From Lysobacterales bacterium (GTDB lineage Bacteria > Pseudomonadota > Gammaproteobacteria > Xanthomonadales > SZUA-36), in contig JAKITM010000001.1 in the NCBI GenBank assembly GCA_021648045.1, positions 49,577-113,576 on the forward strand: 64,000 nucleotides of DNA, in the 5' to 3' direction. Position 1 is the stretch's first letter. Each line of letters starts with the position of its first letter. Shown here piece after piece: positions 43,050 through 52,335 of the stretch. The translations under genes were made by a program, and so were the position numbers. The notes beneath the pieces were generated by a model, which had not been told where the DNA came from, ran no database searches, and saw only the letters and a program-made list of their open reading frames with translations.

Positions 43050-43721
43050 ATGAATATCCTTGTAGACTCAAGTCCTGAACATGTTGTGCTCTTGCACGGC
43101 CTGTTTCACCGTGGCCTGGCGGTTTCCTTGCTAGCCAGAAGGCTGCGGCAGGCGGGTTTTTCTACTAGTATATTTTCCTATCCAAGTAGGCAAAAAAGTT
43201 TATCAACACTCGCTCAGGATTTATACCGATTCACTGAAGCGCTTGAGCATAATGTAGAGTCTTTACACTTCATGGGTCACAGTTTGGGTGGTCTGGTGAT
43301 TTTAGCCATGCTGGAAGAGTATTCCCAGGATTTACCCCAGGGCAGGAGCGTCTTATTAGGCTCGCCTGTGCAAGGCAGCAAGATAGCAAGGCAATTATCG
43401 GAGAAGTCAGCGGGCCGGTTGGTTCTTGGCAGGGCTAGGCAGGGCTTAACCACAGCCTGCCAATATTCGCGCGGCTATGAAGTTGGAGTTATCGCTGGAA
43501 TTGGCAGTACAGGTGTTAGTCGGCTGTTAGGCCAGCTGCCAGAGCCTAATGATGGCACAGTCACAGTTGCTGAAACCAACTTGCCAGAAGCTAACGATAG
43601 TATTGAAGTCGCTAGCAGTCACTTTGGTTTATTATTAAACTCTGAAGTATCTCGCCAGAGTGCTTATTTTCTCCGTCATGGACAATTTCAGCGGGCAGAT
43701 GATCAATTCAGGTTAAAATAA
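43050..43721 (+). CDS. Alpha/beta-hydrolase, lipase-like
   Basis: A 223 aa hydrolase. HVVLLHGLFHRGLAV is the oxyanion-hole motif (HGLF), and LHFMGHSLGGLVILAML contains the nucleophile elbow GHSLGG with Ser78. LGSPVQGSKIA and PNDGTVTVAETNLP (likely acid) followed by VASSHFGLLLN (likely His) complete a triad as in triacylglycerol lipase/PGAP1-like proteins. No signal peptide is evident, so it is probably cytosolic. It lies 61 bp before yebC on the same strand. Substrate unknown. Confidence 0.82.
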   Translation: MNILVDSSPEHVVLLHGLFHRGLAVSLLARRLRQAGFSTSIFSYPSRQKSLSTLAQDLYRFTEALEHNVESLHFMGHSLGGLVILAMLEEYSQDLPQGRSVLLGSPVQGSKIARQLSEKSAGRLVLGRARQGLTTACQYSRGYEVGVIAGIGSTGVSRLLGQLPEPNDGTVTVAETNLPEANDSIEVASSHFGLLLNSEVSRQSAYFLRHGQFQRADDQFRLK

Positions 43722-43782
43722 GCTGAATAAACTCAACCTGGACGCGTAGGTTCAGGCTCAACTAATAACAGGAATAGAATCC

Positions 43783-44520
43783 ATGGCAGGTCATAGTAAA
43801 TGGGCAAATATCCAGCATCGGAAGAAAGCTCAGGATCAAAAGCGTGGTAAGGTTTTTACCCGCTGTATTCGTGAAATCAGCGTAGCGGCCCGTGAAGCCG
43901 GCGGCGACCCTGATTCCAACCCGCGTCTGCGTTTGGCTGTTGATAAAGCTTTTGCGGCCAATATGTCAAAAGATACGGTAGAGCGCGCAATTCAGAAAGC
44001 CACGGGTACACTTGAGGGTGTGGTTTATGAAGAACTGGTTTATGAAGGTTATGCCCCGGGTGGGGTTGCTGTGTTGGTCGAATGTTTGACCGATAACCGC
44101 AATCGTACTGTTGCTGAAGTCCGGCATGCATTTACAAAATACGGCGGTAATCTTGGAACAGATGGTTCAGTTGCTTATTTGTTTGCAAAAATTGGTGTGC
44201 TCAATTACCCACCGGGTGCAGATGAGGACAACATTATGGAAGCCGCCCTAGATGCCGGAGCAGAAGATGTGGTGTCTGCTGATGATGGTTCGGTAGAAGT
44301 GACTACCGATCCGGCAGGCTTTGCCAGTGTCGTGCAGGCGATGAAAGATGCAGGCCAGGCGCCAGACAACGCCGAGGTTATTATGCGCGCCTCCCTGGAG
44401 GTCGAGATGGATGTGGATACTGGGCGTAAAGTCCTCAATTTCCTCAATGCTCTGGAAGATCTGGATGATACCCAGGAGGTTTATTCTAATGCGGATATTC
44501 CCGCGGAAGCCTACGAATAG
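43783..44520 (+). CDS. yebC: YebC/PmpR-family protein
   Basis: A 245 aa protein with the invariant opening AGHSKWANIQHRKKAQDQKR and the VERAIQKATGT and VLVECLTDNRNRTVAEVRH motifs. Family members have been described as transcription regulators (PmpR) and, more recently, as factors relieving ribosome stalling (TACO1/YebC). The position upstream of ruvC is conserved across gammaproteobacteria. GGAAT-type ribosome site before the ATG. Confidence 0.96.
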   Translation: MAGHSKWANIQHRKKAQDQKRGKVFTRCIREISVAAREAGGDPDSNPRLRLAVDKAFAANMSKDTVERAIQKATGTLEGVVYEELVYEGYAPGGVAVLVECLTDNRNRTVAEVRHAFTKYGGNLGTDGSVAYLFAKIGVLNYPPGADEDNIMEAALDAGAEDVVSADDGSVEVTTDPAGFASVVQAMKDAGQAPDNAEVIMRASLEVEMDVDTGRKVLNFLNALEDLDDTQEVYSNADIPAEAYE

Positions 44521-44589
44521 GTGTGAGAATAAATATGAGCATAAGCATGGGCATAGGTCAGGGAGTCTATTTAGGGAGCAAACCAATAA

Positions 44590-45132
44590 ATGCGAATTCT
44601 TGGGATTGATCCCGGCTCAGTAAAAACTGGCTTTGGCCTGATCGAGTGCCGGGGCCAGCAGCTACGGGCCATTCATTATGGTGTGATTAAAACCGGAGGC
44701 GGGGATTTCCCCAGCCGCTTGAAAGTTATTTTTCAGTCCATCAGTGAAGTGATCACCGAGTACCAACCGGATGAATTTGCGATTGAGAATGTTTTTGTTA
44801 GTAAAAACGCAAGCTCCGCCCTCAAATTAGGACAGGCACGGGGTGCCGCCATTTGTGCTGCAGTGGTCGCTGATTTACCGGTTGGGGAGTATGCCCCGCG
44901 GGAGATCAAACAGGCGTTAGTGGGCAAAGGCAGCGCGGAAAAATCACAAGTAGAGCATATGGTAGCTTTGCTCTTGGCAGTCAGCGAGAAAATACCCGAA
45001 GATGCAGCAGATGCACTGGCTATTGCCATTTGTCATCACCACTCTTCGGCAGGTCAAGATCGCCTCGCAGCTGCAATCGGTAAACAGCACCCAGAAATTA
45101 ATTTACGCAAAGTCGGGAGAAGACGGCGATGA
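44590..45132 (+). CDS. ruvC: Holliday junction resolvase RuvC
   Basis: Endonuclease of 180 aa that cuts four-way junctions. The four catalytic acids are all in place: Asp7 (ILGIDPGSVKTGFG), Glu66 (FAIENVFV), Asp138 and Asp141 (EDAADALAIAICHH). The basic ARGAAI and GKGSAEKSQV segments also match. The C-terminus is slightly extended (HPEINLRKVGRRRR). It overlaps ruvA by 4 bp, forming the ruvCAB group with ruvB. Confidence 0.98.
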   Translation: MRILGIDPGSVKTGFGLIECRGQQLRAIHYGVIKTGGGDFPSRLKVIFQSISEVITEYQPDEFAIENVFVSKNASSALKLGQARGAAICAAVVADLPVGEYAPREIKQALVGKGSAEKSQVEHMVALLLAVSEKIPEDAADALAIAICHHHSSAGQDRLAAAIGKQHPEINLRKVGRRRR

Positions 45133-45725
45133 TAGGTCGAATAAGTGGCATCCTGGTAGTAAAAGCACCACCCTTAATTATGGTGGATGTAAATGGTATC
45201 GGTTACGAGCTTGAAGCGCCGATGTCGGTGTTTTATAACTTGCCGGCGGTGGGCGAAAAAGTCATGCTGGTTACACACTTGCAAATTAAAGATGATGGGC
45301 ATACATTGTTTGGTTTTTCTGATGAAGCCGAACGGGTATTATTTCGCCAGTTACTTAAGATATCGGGTATCGGTGCCAAAATAGCCCTTAATATCCTCTC
45401 TGGAATAGATCCGCAGGAACTGGCAGTACTGGTTGCCGAGGGCAATGCCATAGCGTTGACCCGCTTGCCGGGTATTGGTAAGAAAACCGCAGAACGGCTG
45501 ATTATCGAGTTGCGAGACAAGCTCGACGGAATACCGATGTCAACGCCATCCGCTGCTGTGGGAGCAGAGGCTAACAGCAACCCCCAAGCAGAAGCTGTAC
45601 AGGCGCTGGTGGCACTGGGTTACCGTCCGGCAGATGTTGGCCCGATGGTAAGAAGGGTAGCCAAAGAGGGCATGCCGGTTGAAGACATTATCCGCCACGC
45701 ACTACAGGCACGCCTAAATAACTAA
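45129..45725 (+). CDS. ruvA: Holliday junction-binding protein RuvA
   Basis: Tetrameric junction-binding protein of 198 aa. MIGRISGILVVKAPPLIMVDV is the N-terminal OB fold; two helix-hairpin-helix motifs are visible (LLKISGIGAKIALNIL and LTRLPGIGKKTAERLI); the C-terminal domain III (EAVQALVALGYRPADV) contacts RuvB. ATGA overlap with ruvC. A REP-like unit lies between it and ruvB. Confidence 0.98.
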   Translation: MIGRISGILVVKAPPLIMVDVNGIGYELEAPMSVFYNLPAVGEKVMLVTHLQIKDDGHTLFGFSDEAERVLFRQLLKISGIGAKIALNILSGIDPQELAVLVAEGNAIALTRLPGIGKKTAERLIIELRDKLDGIPMSTPSAAVGAEANSNPQAEAVQALVALGYRPADVGPMVRRVAKEGMPVEDIIRHALQARLNN

Positions 45726-45777
45726 TACCGTTAAGCTAACCAATCCAAACCAGTTTCTCGGATATTTATAATTCCGC

Positions 45778-45803
45778 CGCGTGGGCATAAATGCCCACGC
45801 GTA
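45778..45803. repeat. REP-like palindrome (single unit) between ruvA and ruvB
   Basis: GCGTGGGCATAAATGCCCACGC with flanking C and GT. The 37 bases to its left (CCAATCCAAACCAGTTTCTC, then GGATATTTATAATTCCG) resemble the right flank of the 20525 copy, which shows a larger shared element. The insertion splits ruvA from ruvB by 142 bp but leaves both genes intact. Confidence 0.85.
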
Positions 45804-45867
45804 AAAAGCCACCCCAACCTGCTTTTTATCTAATCAAATATAAAAACGGGTGCTATAATCAATCGCT

Positions 45868-46935
45868 ATGAGCAACAACTTCGATGATGCCGATACAGAC
45901 AAAGATTCCCGCGTAATCAGCCCGCTTAAAAGCGCTGAGGAACGGACTATCGATAACAATCTGCGGCCCACAAGCCTGCGGGAATATGTCGGCCAACCAG
46001 CCATGAAAGAAAAATTGGCGATCTACATTGAGGCCGCGCGCCAGCGCAGCGAATCTCTAGACCATGTATTGATATTCGGCCCTCCGGGCTTGGGTAAAAC
46101 CACCATTGCCCATGTTATTGCTAATGAAATGGGCGTTAATCTACGCTCAACTTCAGGTCCAGTGCTAGAACGGGCTGGTGATCTGGCAGCATTGCTAACC
46201 AATCTTGAAGCCGGTGATGTCTTGTTTATTGATGAAATCCATCGCCTGCCGCCGGTAGTAGAAGAAGTGCTTTACCCGGCAATGGAAGACTACCAGTTGG
46301 ATATTATGATCGGCGAGGGCCCAGCAGCCCGCTCGATAAAACTTGATTTGCCACCCTTCACCTTAATCGGTGCCACCACACGGGCAGGCTTATTAACTTC
46401 GCCTTTGCGCGATCGTTTCGGCATTGTAGAGCGGCTTGAGTTTTATAACGATGATGAGCTCAGCACTATTGTTGCTCGTTCGGCGGGTATTTTAGAAATT
46501 CCTGCAGATAGTGATGGCGCCTTCGAAATTGCCCGGCGCTCGCGCGGTACGCCTAGAATTGCAAACCGCTTGCTCCGTAGAGTGCGGGATTATGCCCAGG
46601 TAAAAGCCGATGGTAATATCGATAAAAAAATAGCTGCGGCCGCAATGAAAATGCTAAATGTTGACGATCAGGGCTTTGACACCATGGATCGTCGCCTGCT
46701 GCACATTCTTATTCACAATTTTGAAGGTGGCCCGGTTGGTGTTGATTCCCTGGCGGCCGCTTTGAGTGAAGAACGCGGTACAGTAGAGGATGTTCTGGAG
46801 CCTTACCTGATTCAGCAAGGCTATATTATGCGTACCTCCCGCGGGCGTATGGCAACTGCAAACGCCTGGCGTCATTTAGGTTTGGTGCCGCCGCATTCCG
46901 CCAGTGCTGCCGCAGATGATTTGTTCGATTCGTGA
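45868..46935 (+). CDS. ruvB: Holliday junction branch-migration helicase RuvB
   Basis: AAA+ motor of 355 aa. Opening domain NLRPTSLREYVGQPAMKEKL, Walker A FGPPGLGKTTIA, Walker B LFIDEIHRLPPVVEE, sensor 1 IGATTRAGLL and the arginine-finger segment, with a C-terminal winged helix (EPYLIQQGYIMRTSRGR). It drives branch migration with RuvA. Probably has its own promoter after the REP unit. ybgC follows by 33 bp. Confidence 0.98.
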   Translation: MSNNFDDADTDKDSRVISPLKSAEERTIDNNLRPTSLREYVGQPAMKEKLAIYIEAARQRSESLDHVLIFGPPGLGKTTIAHVIANEMGVNLRSTSGPVLERAGDLAALLTNLEAGDVLFIDEIHRLPPVVEEVLYPAMEDYQLDIMIGEGPAARSIKLDLPPFTLIGATTRAGLLTSPLRDRFGIVERLEFYNDDELSTIVARSAGILEIPADSDGAFEIARRSRGTPRIANRLLRRVRDYAQVKADGNIDKKIAAAAMKMLNVDDQGFDTMDRRLLHILIHNFEGGPVGVDSLAAALSEERGTVEDVLEPYLIQQGYIMRTSRGRMATANAWRHLGLVPPHSASAAADDLFDS

Positions 46936-46968
46936 TTGATCAGAAAAATGCCACAATAAGGTCGTATT

Positions 46969-47373
46969 ATGTCTGATTTTTCTTGGAAAATTCGTGTCTA
47001 CTATGAAGATACCGATGCTGGCGGGGTGGTTTATCACAGCCAATATTTGAACTTTTTTGAGCGCGCGCGGACGGAATGGTTACGGGCCAGAAATTTCGAC
47101 CAGTCACGCTTGGCTGAAGATGAAGACATAGTTTTTGTTGTACGCAACATGGATGTAGAATTTATTAAACCCGCACAGCTTGATAATGAAGTGTTAGTGA
47201 GTGTCAATCTCAAGCATGTTGGGGCGGCATCTTTGCAGTTATCACAAACAATGATTCGGGTTTCTGACCAGCAACTGCTGACAAGGGCGGAGGTTCGTGT
47301 AGCCTGTTTGACTGCGCGAGAATTTAAGCCCACTCGAATTCCAAATAATCTGAGGAAGGAAATTCTCCAATGA
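46969..47373 (+). CDS. ybgC: Acyl-CoA thioesterase YbgC (Tol-Pal associated)
   Basis: Hotdog thioesterase of 134 aa. RVYYEDTDAGGVVYHSQYLNFFERARTEWLR carries the catalytic Asp in the DTDAGGVVYH motif of the 4-hydroxybenzoyl-CoA thioesterase type. It is the conserved first gene of the tol-pal cluster and is thought to act on phospholipid-related acyl thioesters at the membrane. Overlaps tolQ by 4 bp. Confidence 0.96.
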   Translation: MSDFSWKIRVYYEDTDAGGVVYHSQYLNFFERARTEWLRARNFDQSRLAEDEDIVFVVRNMDVEFIKPAQLDNEVLVSVNLKHVGAASLQLSQTMIRVSDQQLLTRAEVRVACLTAREFKPTRIPNNLRKEILQ

Positions 47374-48080
47374 ATATAGATCTATCCCTGTGGCACTTAG
47401 TTAGTGAAGCCGGCCTGTTGGTTAAAATGGTCATGCTCTCACTGCTGGTAGCCTCGATTGCCTCCTGGATGATAATTTTCCAGAAACGCCAGATGTTACG
47501 CACAGCCCGGCAACAAGCCGACCGTTTCGAAGAACACTTTTGGTCAGGTGCAGATCTAGCGCGCTTGTTTGAAGGCATTTCCAAAAGCGAACAACAGGCA
47601 CAGGGTATGGAGCGGATATTTGAAGCCGGTTTTCGCGAGTTTATACGGATGTCTCAGCAAGGTGGTATGTCCGCTAGCGAAATGGTGGATGGTGCGCATC
47701 GGGCCATGCGGATCGCCTTAACTCGGGAGATGGATAAAATCGACAACCACCTAACTTTTCTTGCCACAGTCGGCTCTATCAGCCCGTATGTGGGTTTGTT
47801 TGGCACGGTCTGGGGGATTATGAACGCTATGCGGGGGCTGGCTACGGCTACGCAGGCAACCATTCAATCGGTTGCACCTGGAATCTCTGAAGCCTTGATC
47901 GCAACTGCGATGGGTTTGTTTGCAGCGATTCCTGCTGTGATTGCCTATAACCGTTACTCCAACGAGGCAGAACGACTGGAGCTTCGCTATGATAATTTCA
48001 AGGAAGAACTCTCCACCATCCTCCATCGTCAGGCACATAATCTAGCGAAAAGCGACCTGGCAGGCTCAGGCAAATTCTAA
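47370..48080 (+). CDS. tolQ: Tol-Pal proton channel subunit TolQ
   Basis: Inner-membrane protein of 236 aa related to ExbB/MotA with three membrane helices (about 17-37, 138-160, 173-195). The segments FLATVGSISPYVGLFGTVWG and GISEALIATAMGLFAAIPAV are diagnostic. With TolR it uses the proton gradient to energise TolA, keeping the outer membrane tethered during division. ATGA overlap with ybgC, TAATG overlap with tolR. Confidence 0.98.
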   Translation: MNIDLSLWHLVSEAGLLVKMVMLSLLVASIASWMIIFQKRQMLRTARQQADRFEEHFWSGADLARLFEGISKSEQQAQGMERIFEAGFREFIRMSQQGGMSASEMVDGAHRAMRIALTREMDKIDNHLTFLATVGSISPYVGLFGTVWGIMNAMRGLATATQATIQSVAPGISEALIATAMGLFAAIPAVIAYNRYSNEAERLELRYDNFKEELSTILHRQAHNLAKSDLAGSGKF

Positions 48081-48520
48081 TGGCAACTCAGTATGAAATC
48101 CGCAAACGCCGGCGGCCTATGGCTGAAATCAATGTTGTGCCTTATATTGATGTCATGTTGGTATTGTTAATTATATTTATGGCAACAGCGCCATTGTTAA
48201 ACCTTGGTGTTCAGGTTGACTTACCTTCAGCTGATGCTGAAGCGTTGCAAATTGATGAAGACAATATCCCCATAATTATTACTGTTATGCAAACTGGTGA
48301 TCTGTATTTGAACGCTGCCGGTGATGATGCTGGTCTGGTGACTGCAGAGGAGTTGATCAAGCAGGTTTCGGTGTTTGTGCGTAGAAATCCAAAAATTGAA
48401 GTGCTGGTTGCAGGCGATGAAAACACCGGTTATGGGAAAATATACGAGACCATGGTGCTGTTACAACAGGCCGGTGTGAGCAAGGTGGGGCTGATGGGCG
48501 ATCCAGTCGATAAAAGCTAG
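48080..48520 (+). CDS. tolR: Tol-Pal proton channel subunit TolR
   Basis: A 146 aa protein of the ExbD/TolR family: short cytosolic N-terminus (KRRRPMAEINVVPYIDVMLV), one membrane helix containing the essential protonatable Asp (YIDVMLVLLIIFM), and a periplasmic domain ending VLLQQAGVSKVGLMGDP. Works with TolQ; start overlaps the tolQ stop, tolA follows after 1 bp. Confidence 0.98.
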   Translation: MATQYEIRKRRRPMAEINVVPYIDVMLVLLIIFMATAPLLNLGVQVDLPSADAEALQIDEDNIPIIITVMQTGDLYLNAAGDDAGLVTAEELIKQVSVFVRRNPKIEVLVAGDENTGYGKIYETMVLLQQAGVSKVGLMGDPVDKS

Positions 48521-48521
48521 C

Positions 48522-49412
48522 ATGCAGGAGTTTAGCAAACCCTTATTGCTAGCGGTACTAGTTCATCTAGCCCTATTGGCATCGATGTTTAGCGGTTCTT
48601 GGAGCAGCAAAAAGTTCGAGAAACCCCGGCTGGCGGGCTTAAATATTGAAGCGGTGGTTATCAATGCCAGTGATCTCAATAAACAGATCGACAAAGTAAA
48701 GAAACAGACCAAAACTCGGAAGCAACGAGATGATGCTATTGCTAAACGCCAGCAACAACTGGCCGCTCAGAAACAACGCGAAAAGCAACAGGCTCAAGAT
48801 GCCGACAAACGCCAGGAAGCACTGGCAGAACAGCGGCGCCGAGCCAATTTGAAAAAGCAACAGCAGGATGAGGCAAATAAAAAGCGCCGGGCGGATTTAG
48901 ACCGGCAGCGTAAAGCCCAGGAAGACCTAGTTAAAAAACAGCAGGCTGAACTGGCAGCGGTGCGTAAACAGCGCGAAGATCAGCAGCGGCAGATTGAGGC
49001 TGAAAGTGCAAAACTAAGAAAGTTGGCAGAAGCGCGTAAAGCACGGGAAAAAATGGCGGCCGATAAACGTATGCGCGACCAAATGAAAGTTGAAGCCAAT
49101 TCGCTGGCACAGGCACAGGTGTTGGGAACGCTGGCAGATCAGTATGTACTTGAGATTACTAACTCGGTAACCCGCAACTGGTATCGACCGCCAACAGCTC
49201 AAGAAGGCTTGCGCTGTAGAATTGCGGTAGAACAAATCCCGGGCGGTGAAGTTATCAGTGCTACAGTGGTGAAATCACAATGTAATGCAGATGAAGCCAC
49301 CCGGCGCTCGATTCAGGCAGCAGTAATGCGTGCGGGCGTGCTCCCATACCGGGGTTTTGAGAAAGTATTTGTGCGAGAAATTGAATTTGAATTTAAATAT
49401 GACGGTGATTAA
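48522..49412 (+). CDS. tolA: Periplasm-spanning protein TolA
   Basis: A 296 aa protein: one membrane helix near residues 7-25 (PLLLAVLVHLALLASMF), a long Lys/Gln/Arg/Ala-rich coiled coil (about 55-200) that crosses the periplasm, and a C-terminal TolA/TonB-like domain with two conserved cysteines (GLRCRIA and KSQCNAD). It transmits force from TolQR to Pal/TolB. Shorter than E. coli TolA (421 aa), mainly in the helical part. Confidence 0.95.
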   Translation: MQEFSKPLLLAVLVHLALLASMFSGSWSSKKFEKPRLAGLNIEAVVINASDLNKQIDKVKKQTKTRKQRDDAIAKRQQQLAAQKQREKQQAQDADKRQEALAEQRRRANLKKQQQDEANKKRRADLDRQRKAQEDLVKKQQAELAAVRKQREDQQRQIEAESAKLRKLAEARKAREKMAADKRMRDQMKVEANSLAQAQVLGTLADQYVLEITNSVTRNWYRPPTAQEGLRCRIAVEQIPGGEVISATVVKSQCNADEATRRSIQAAVMRAGVLPYRGFEKVFVREIEFEFKYDGD

Positions 49413-50750
49413 ATGAATAAGCAGTTGATTTGCGAGCGCAGTAGAATTTCCCGGCTATTAGTAGGCCTTAGCCTAAGTTTGTTTGGCCTGTTGTTTTTGG
49501 TTCAAAATAGTTATGCAAAATTGGAAATTGAAATCCTCGAAGGTGTTTCAGGAGCTATTCCTATTGCGATTGTGCCATTAAAATGGGAGGCCACCACACC
49601 GCCGCCATCAACTTTGCCCAACACCGTGGTCTCAGCTGATCTTTACCGCTCAGGCTTGTTCAGCCCATTACCGGCGGAAGACATTATTGCTACCCCGGCC
49701 AATGGCGATGAAATCCGCTTTGCCGCCTGGCAGGCACTCAAGAACGATTATATTGTGGTTGGAAAAATCAGTGGCGATGTAGTTGATGGTTATGAAGTGA
49801 GTTTTGAGCTGTTCGACATTCATACTCAACAACGCCTGTTAGCGCGGGTATTCCCAGTAAAGCCCGGAGATCTACGCCATGCAGCACACCGGATAGCCGA
49901 TGCGGTGTATGAACGCATCATCGGTACACCGGGGGCCTTTGCTACCCGGATAGCCTATGTTACCGCTACTGGTACCGGTGATAATATTGAATTCCAGTTA
50001 ATGGTTGCTGATGCAGATGGGTTTTCGCCACAGGCAATTGCCACATCTCCTGAACCGCTGATGTCGCCGGCCTGGTCGCCGGATGGCAATAGAATTGCCT
50101 ATGTATCTTTCGAAAAAGGTAATTCTGCAGTTTATATTCAGAATATTCTTACCGGTTCGCGGCAACTGATTTCTTCCTTCAAAGGGATTAATGGAGCACC
50201 TTCTTTTTCACCAGATGGTCACCGCTTGGCAGTTTCATTATCAAAATCGGGCAACTCGGAAATTTATCTGCACACCCTCGGCAGTAGCGAATTTACTCGC
50301 TTGACCAATCACTGGAGTATTGATACAGAGCCTGTATGGGATTCGAACGGACATTATATTTACTTTACCTCTGATCGTGCCGGCCGCCCGCAAATTTATC
50401 GTATTAAAGTAACCGGCGGCAACCCGGAGCGCATCAGTTGGGAAGGGGATTACAATGCCCGCGCCAGCATTTCGCCAAGGAATAACAAAATTGCGATGGT
50501 ACAGGGATCGAAAAACCGTTATCGTATAGCGATTCAAGACCTAGAAAACAACCGACTTATCGTTGTCACCAATGGAATCCTCGATGAATCACCAAGTTTT
50601 GCCCCCAACGGCAGCATGATACTGTATGCTTCAAAGGAGAACGGTAAAGGTGTTTTGTTAGCGGTATCGGTAGATGGCAGAGTAAAACAGCGCTTGGTTC
50701 TTTCTGAAGGTGATGTGCGCGAGCCGGCGTGGTCACCGATTATTCAATAA
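49413..50750 (+). CDS. tolB: Periplasmic beta-propeller TolB
   Basis: A 445 aa secreted protein. Signal peptide: SRLLVGLSLSLFGLLFLV, likely cut after SYA. The N-terminal two-layer domain (GAIPIAIVPLKWE) is followed by a six-bladed propeller with repeated SPDGNRIAYVS, SPDGHRLAVSLS, SPRNNKIAMVQ and APNGSMILYAS strands. It binds Pal and TolA. Directly follows tolA with adjacent codons. Confidence 0.97.
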   Translation: MNKQLICERSRISRLLVGLSLSLFGLLFLVQNSYAKLEIEILEGVSGAIPIAIVPLKWEATTPPPSTLPNTVVSADLYRSGLFSPLPAEDIIATPANGDEIRFAAWQALKNDYIVVGKISGDVVDGYEVSFELFDIHTQQRLLARVFPVKPGDLRHAAHRIADAVYERIIGTPGAFATRIAYVTATGTGDNIEFQLMVADADGFSPQAIATSPEPLMSPAWSPDGNRIAYVSFEKGNSAVYIQNILTGSRQLISSFKGINGAPSFSPDGHRLAVSLSKSGNSEIYLHTLGSSEFTRLTNHWSIDTEPVWDSNGHYIYFTSDRAGRPQIYRIKVTGGNPERISWEGDYNARASISPRNNKIAMVQGSKNRYRIAIQDLENNRLIVVTNGILDESPSFAPNGSMILYASKENGKGVLLAVSVDGRVKQRLVLSEGDVREPAWSPIIQ

Positions 50751-50836
50751 CTTATTTAATGATTTATTTAATTAATCCATGAAAAATAGTTTAAATATCA
50801 CTACAATTACAAGCTTAATTCAAAAGGAATTTTAGT

Positions 50837-51367
50837 ATGAATAGCATAACAAAATCACTACTCGCACTGATGTTAGTTACGGGTCTGACAGCCTGTAAAA
50901 AAGATGAGATCAAGGATGATATCGATTCGGCACCTATAGTGGATAGCTCTACAGCTCCGGATGTTACCACCGCTGCTGTTGATCCGCGCAATCATACTGA
51001 TGTCCGCAATCTCGATAACCCCGAAAGCTTACTTTCAAAACGGGTTATTTATTTTGATTATGACCAATCAACCGTACGCGCGGAGTTTCGTCCGGTCGTA
51101 CAGGCGCATGCAGCGTTTGTTGCGGCAAACTCAAGTGCCAGTGTAACTCTCGAAGGTCATGCCGATGAGCGTGGCAGCCGTGAGTACAATTTAGCCCTGG
51201 GTGAACGCCGCGGTAATTCCGTCAGCGGTTTGTTTTCTGCGCAAGGTGTGCGTGGTTCACAGATGAATGTGGTCAGTTATGGCGAAGAACGCCCGATTTG
51301 TCGCGAAACCAGTGATTCTTGCTGGGGCAGTAATCGTCGGGTAGAAATCGTTTATACCGCACGCTAA
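50837..51367 (+). CDS. pal: Peptidoglycan-associated lipoprotein Pal
   Basis: Outer-membrane lipoprotein of 176 aa. The lipobox is LVTGLTAC (lipidated Cys20). After a Pro/Asp linker comes an OmpA-C domain (about 65-175) with the peptidoglycan-binding motif LEGHADERGSREYNLALGERR. A disulfide-type CRETSDSCWG pair sits near the end. It anchors the outer membrane to the wall and is the terminal partner of TolA/TolB. AAAAGGA is the ribosome site. Confidence 0.98.
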   Translation: MNSITKSLLALMLVTGLTACKKDEIKDDIDSAPIVDSSTAPDVTTAAVDPRNHTDVRNLDNPESLLSKRVIYFDYDQSTVRAEFRPVVQAHAAFVAANSSASVTLEGHADERGSREYNLALGERRGNSVSGLFSAQGVRGSQMNVVSYGEERPICRETSDSCWGSNRRVEIVYTAR

Positions 51368-51382
51368 GGTAAAAACTAAAGT

Positions 51383-51402
51383 GCCCGGGGTAATGCCCGG
51401 GC
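51383..51402 (+). terminator. GC-rich hairpin after pal
   Basis: GCCCGGG (51383-51389) pairs with CCCGGGC (51396-51402) around a 6 nt loop, 16 bp beyond the pal stop. The following sequence CTGTTT has only a short T-run, so it may be a weak terminator or a 3'-protecting hairpin, reducing expression of cpoB relative to pal. Confidence 0.5.
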
Positions 51403-51521
51403 CTGTTTGGCATAAGAATTAAACAATACTCCGGATGAATAGCCCGGCTTGTCGTTTCTTGGGAACTGATTCCAGTTTCTGTGATCGAATCAATATTAGT
51501 CAGAATGAGTAACTACCGTCG

Positions 51522-52313
51522 ATGAAATATTTTCAAAGCATGATTTTAGTTTTCAGCCTGTTGTTTAGCAGTGCCAGTTTTGCACAGGCTGACCAGTCGT
51601 TTGTTGCCGATTTGGTTTATCAGGTGCAGCAGTTACAGGAAGAAGTCAGGCAATTGCGCGGGCAGGTAGAGCAGCAATCACATGAATTGAAAAACTTAAA
51701 ATCGCGTCAACGGGACCAATATCTGGATTTGGATACCCGTCTTGGTGAATTGCAGAAACCCGATAATCAAGTCGCAGTGCCAATCCCTGCGATTGTAGCG
51801 CAGCCAGTGGATGAAGCTGCAAATACTAATGGTCTAGCTACAGTTACCGGCGGGAATAGTCCGGCGCTAGATTCTGCACCAAGTTCGCCAGTCTCAATCC
51901 CGTCGCCAGAACCCGCCGTTGATGATAAAACAGCCTACCAGATGGCTTTCACCCACCTGAAAGATTTGCGTTACACGGAGGCTGCGGAAAGTTTTTATAA
52001 TTTTCTGGAAACCTATCCGCAAAGCCCGCTTGCTGGGAATGCCGAATATTGGTTGGGTGAGTCCTATTATGTCACCCAAAATTACGATTATGCGCTAGAG
52101 TCATTCCAGCGCTTACTGGAAAAATACCCGGAGAGTAAAAAAGCCCCGGATGCTTGGTTGAAAATTGGTTATACCTACTACGAAATGGATGATCGCCAAA
52201 AAGCCGCTGATATTCTGCAAAGAGTCAAGCAGCAGTACCCAGGTACCACCCTGGAAAAACTGGCAGATAGTCGATTAAAGACCATGCAACTAGAAAGCAC
52301 CACAGGTCAGTAA
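51522..52313 (+). CDS. cpoB: Cell-division coordinator CpoB (YbgF)
   Basis: Periplasmic protein of 263 aa: signal peptide (SMILVFSLLFSSASFAQA), a trimerising coiled coil (about 25-75: QLQEEVRQLRGQVEQQSHEL), a Pro/Ser linker and three TPR units (YQMAFTHLKDLRYTEAAESF, AEYWLGESYYVTQNYDYAL, WLKIGYTYYEMDDRQKA). In E. coli CpoB links PBP1B and Tol action during constriction. Conserved end of the tol-pal cluster. Confidence 0.95.
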   Translation: MKYFQSMILVFSLLFSSASFAQADQSFVADLVYQVQQLQEEVRQLRGQVEQQSHELKNLKSRQRDQYLDLDTRLGELQKPDNQVAVPIPAIVAQPVDEAANTNGLATVTGGNSPALDSAPSSPVSIPSPEPAVDDKTAYQMAFTHLKDLRYTEAAESFYNFLETYPQSPLAGNAEYWLGESYYVTQNYDYALESFQRLLEKYPESKKAPDAWLKIGYTYYEMDDRQKAADILQRVKQQYPGTTLEKLADSRLKTMQLESTTGQ

Positions 52314-52335
52314 GCAGTCGCTTAACTGGATGATA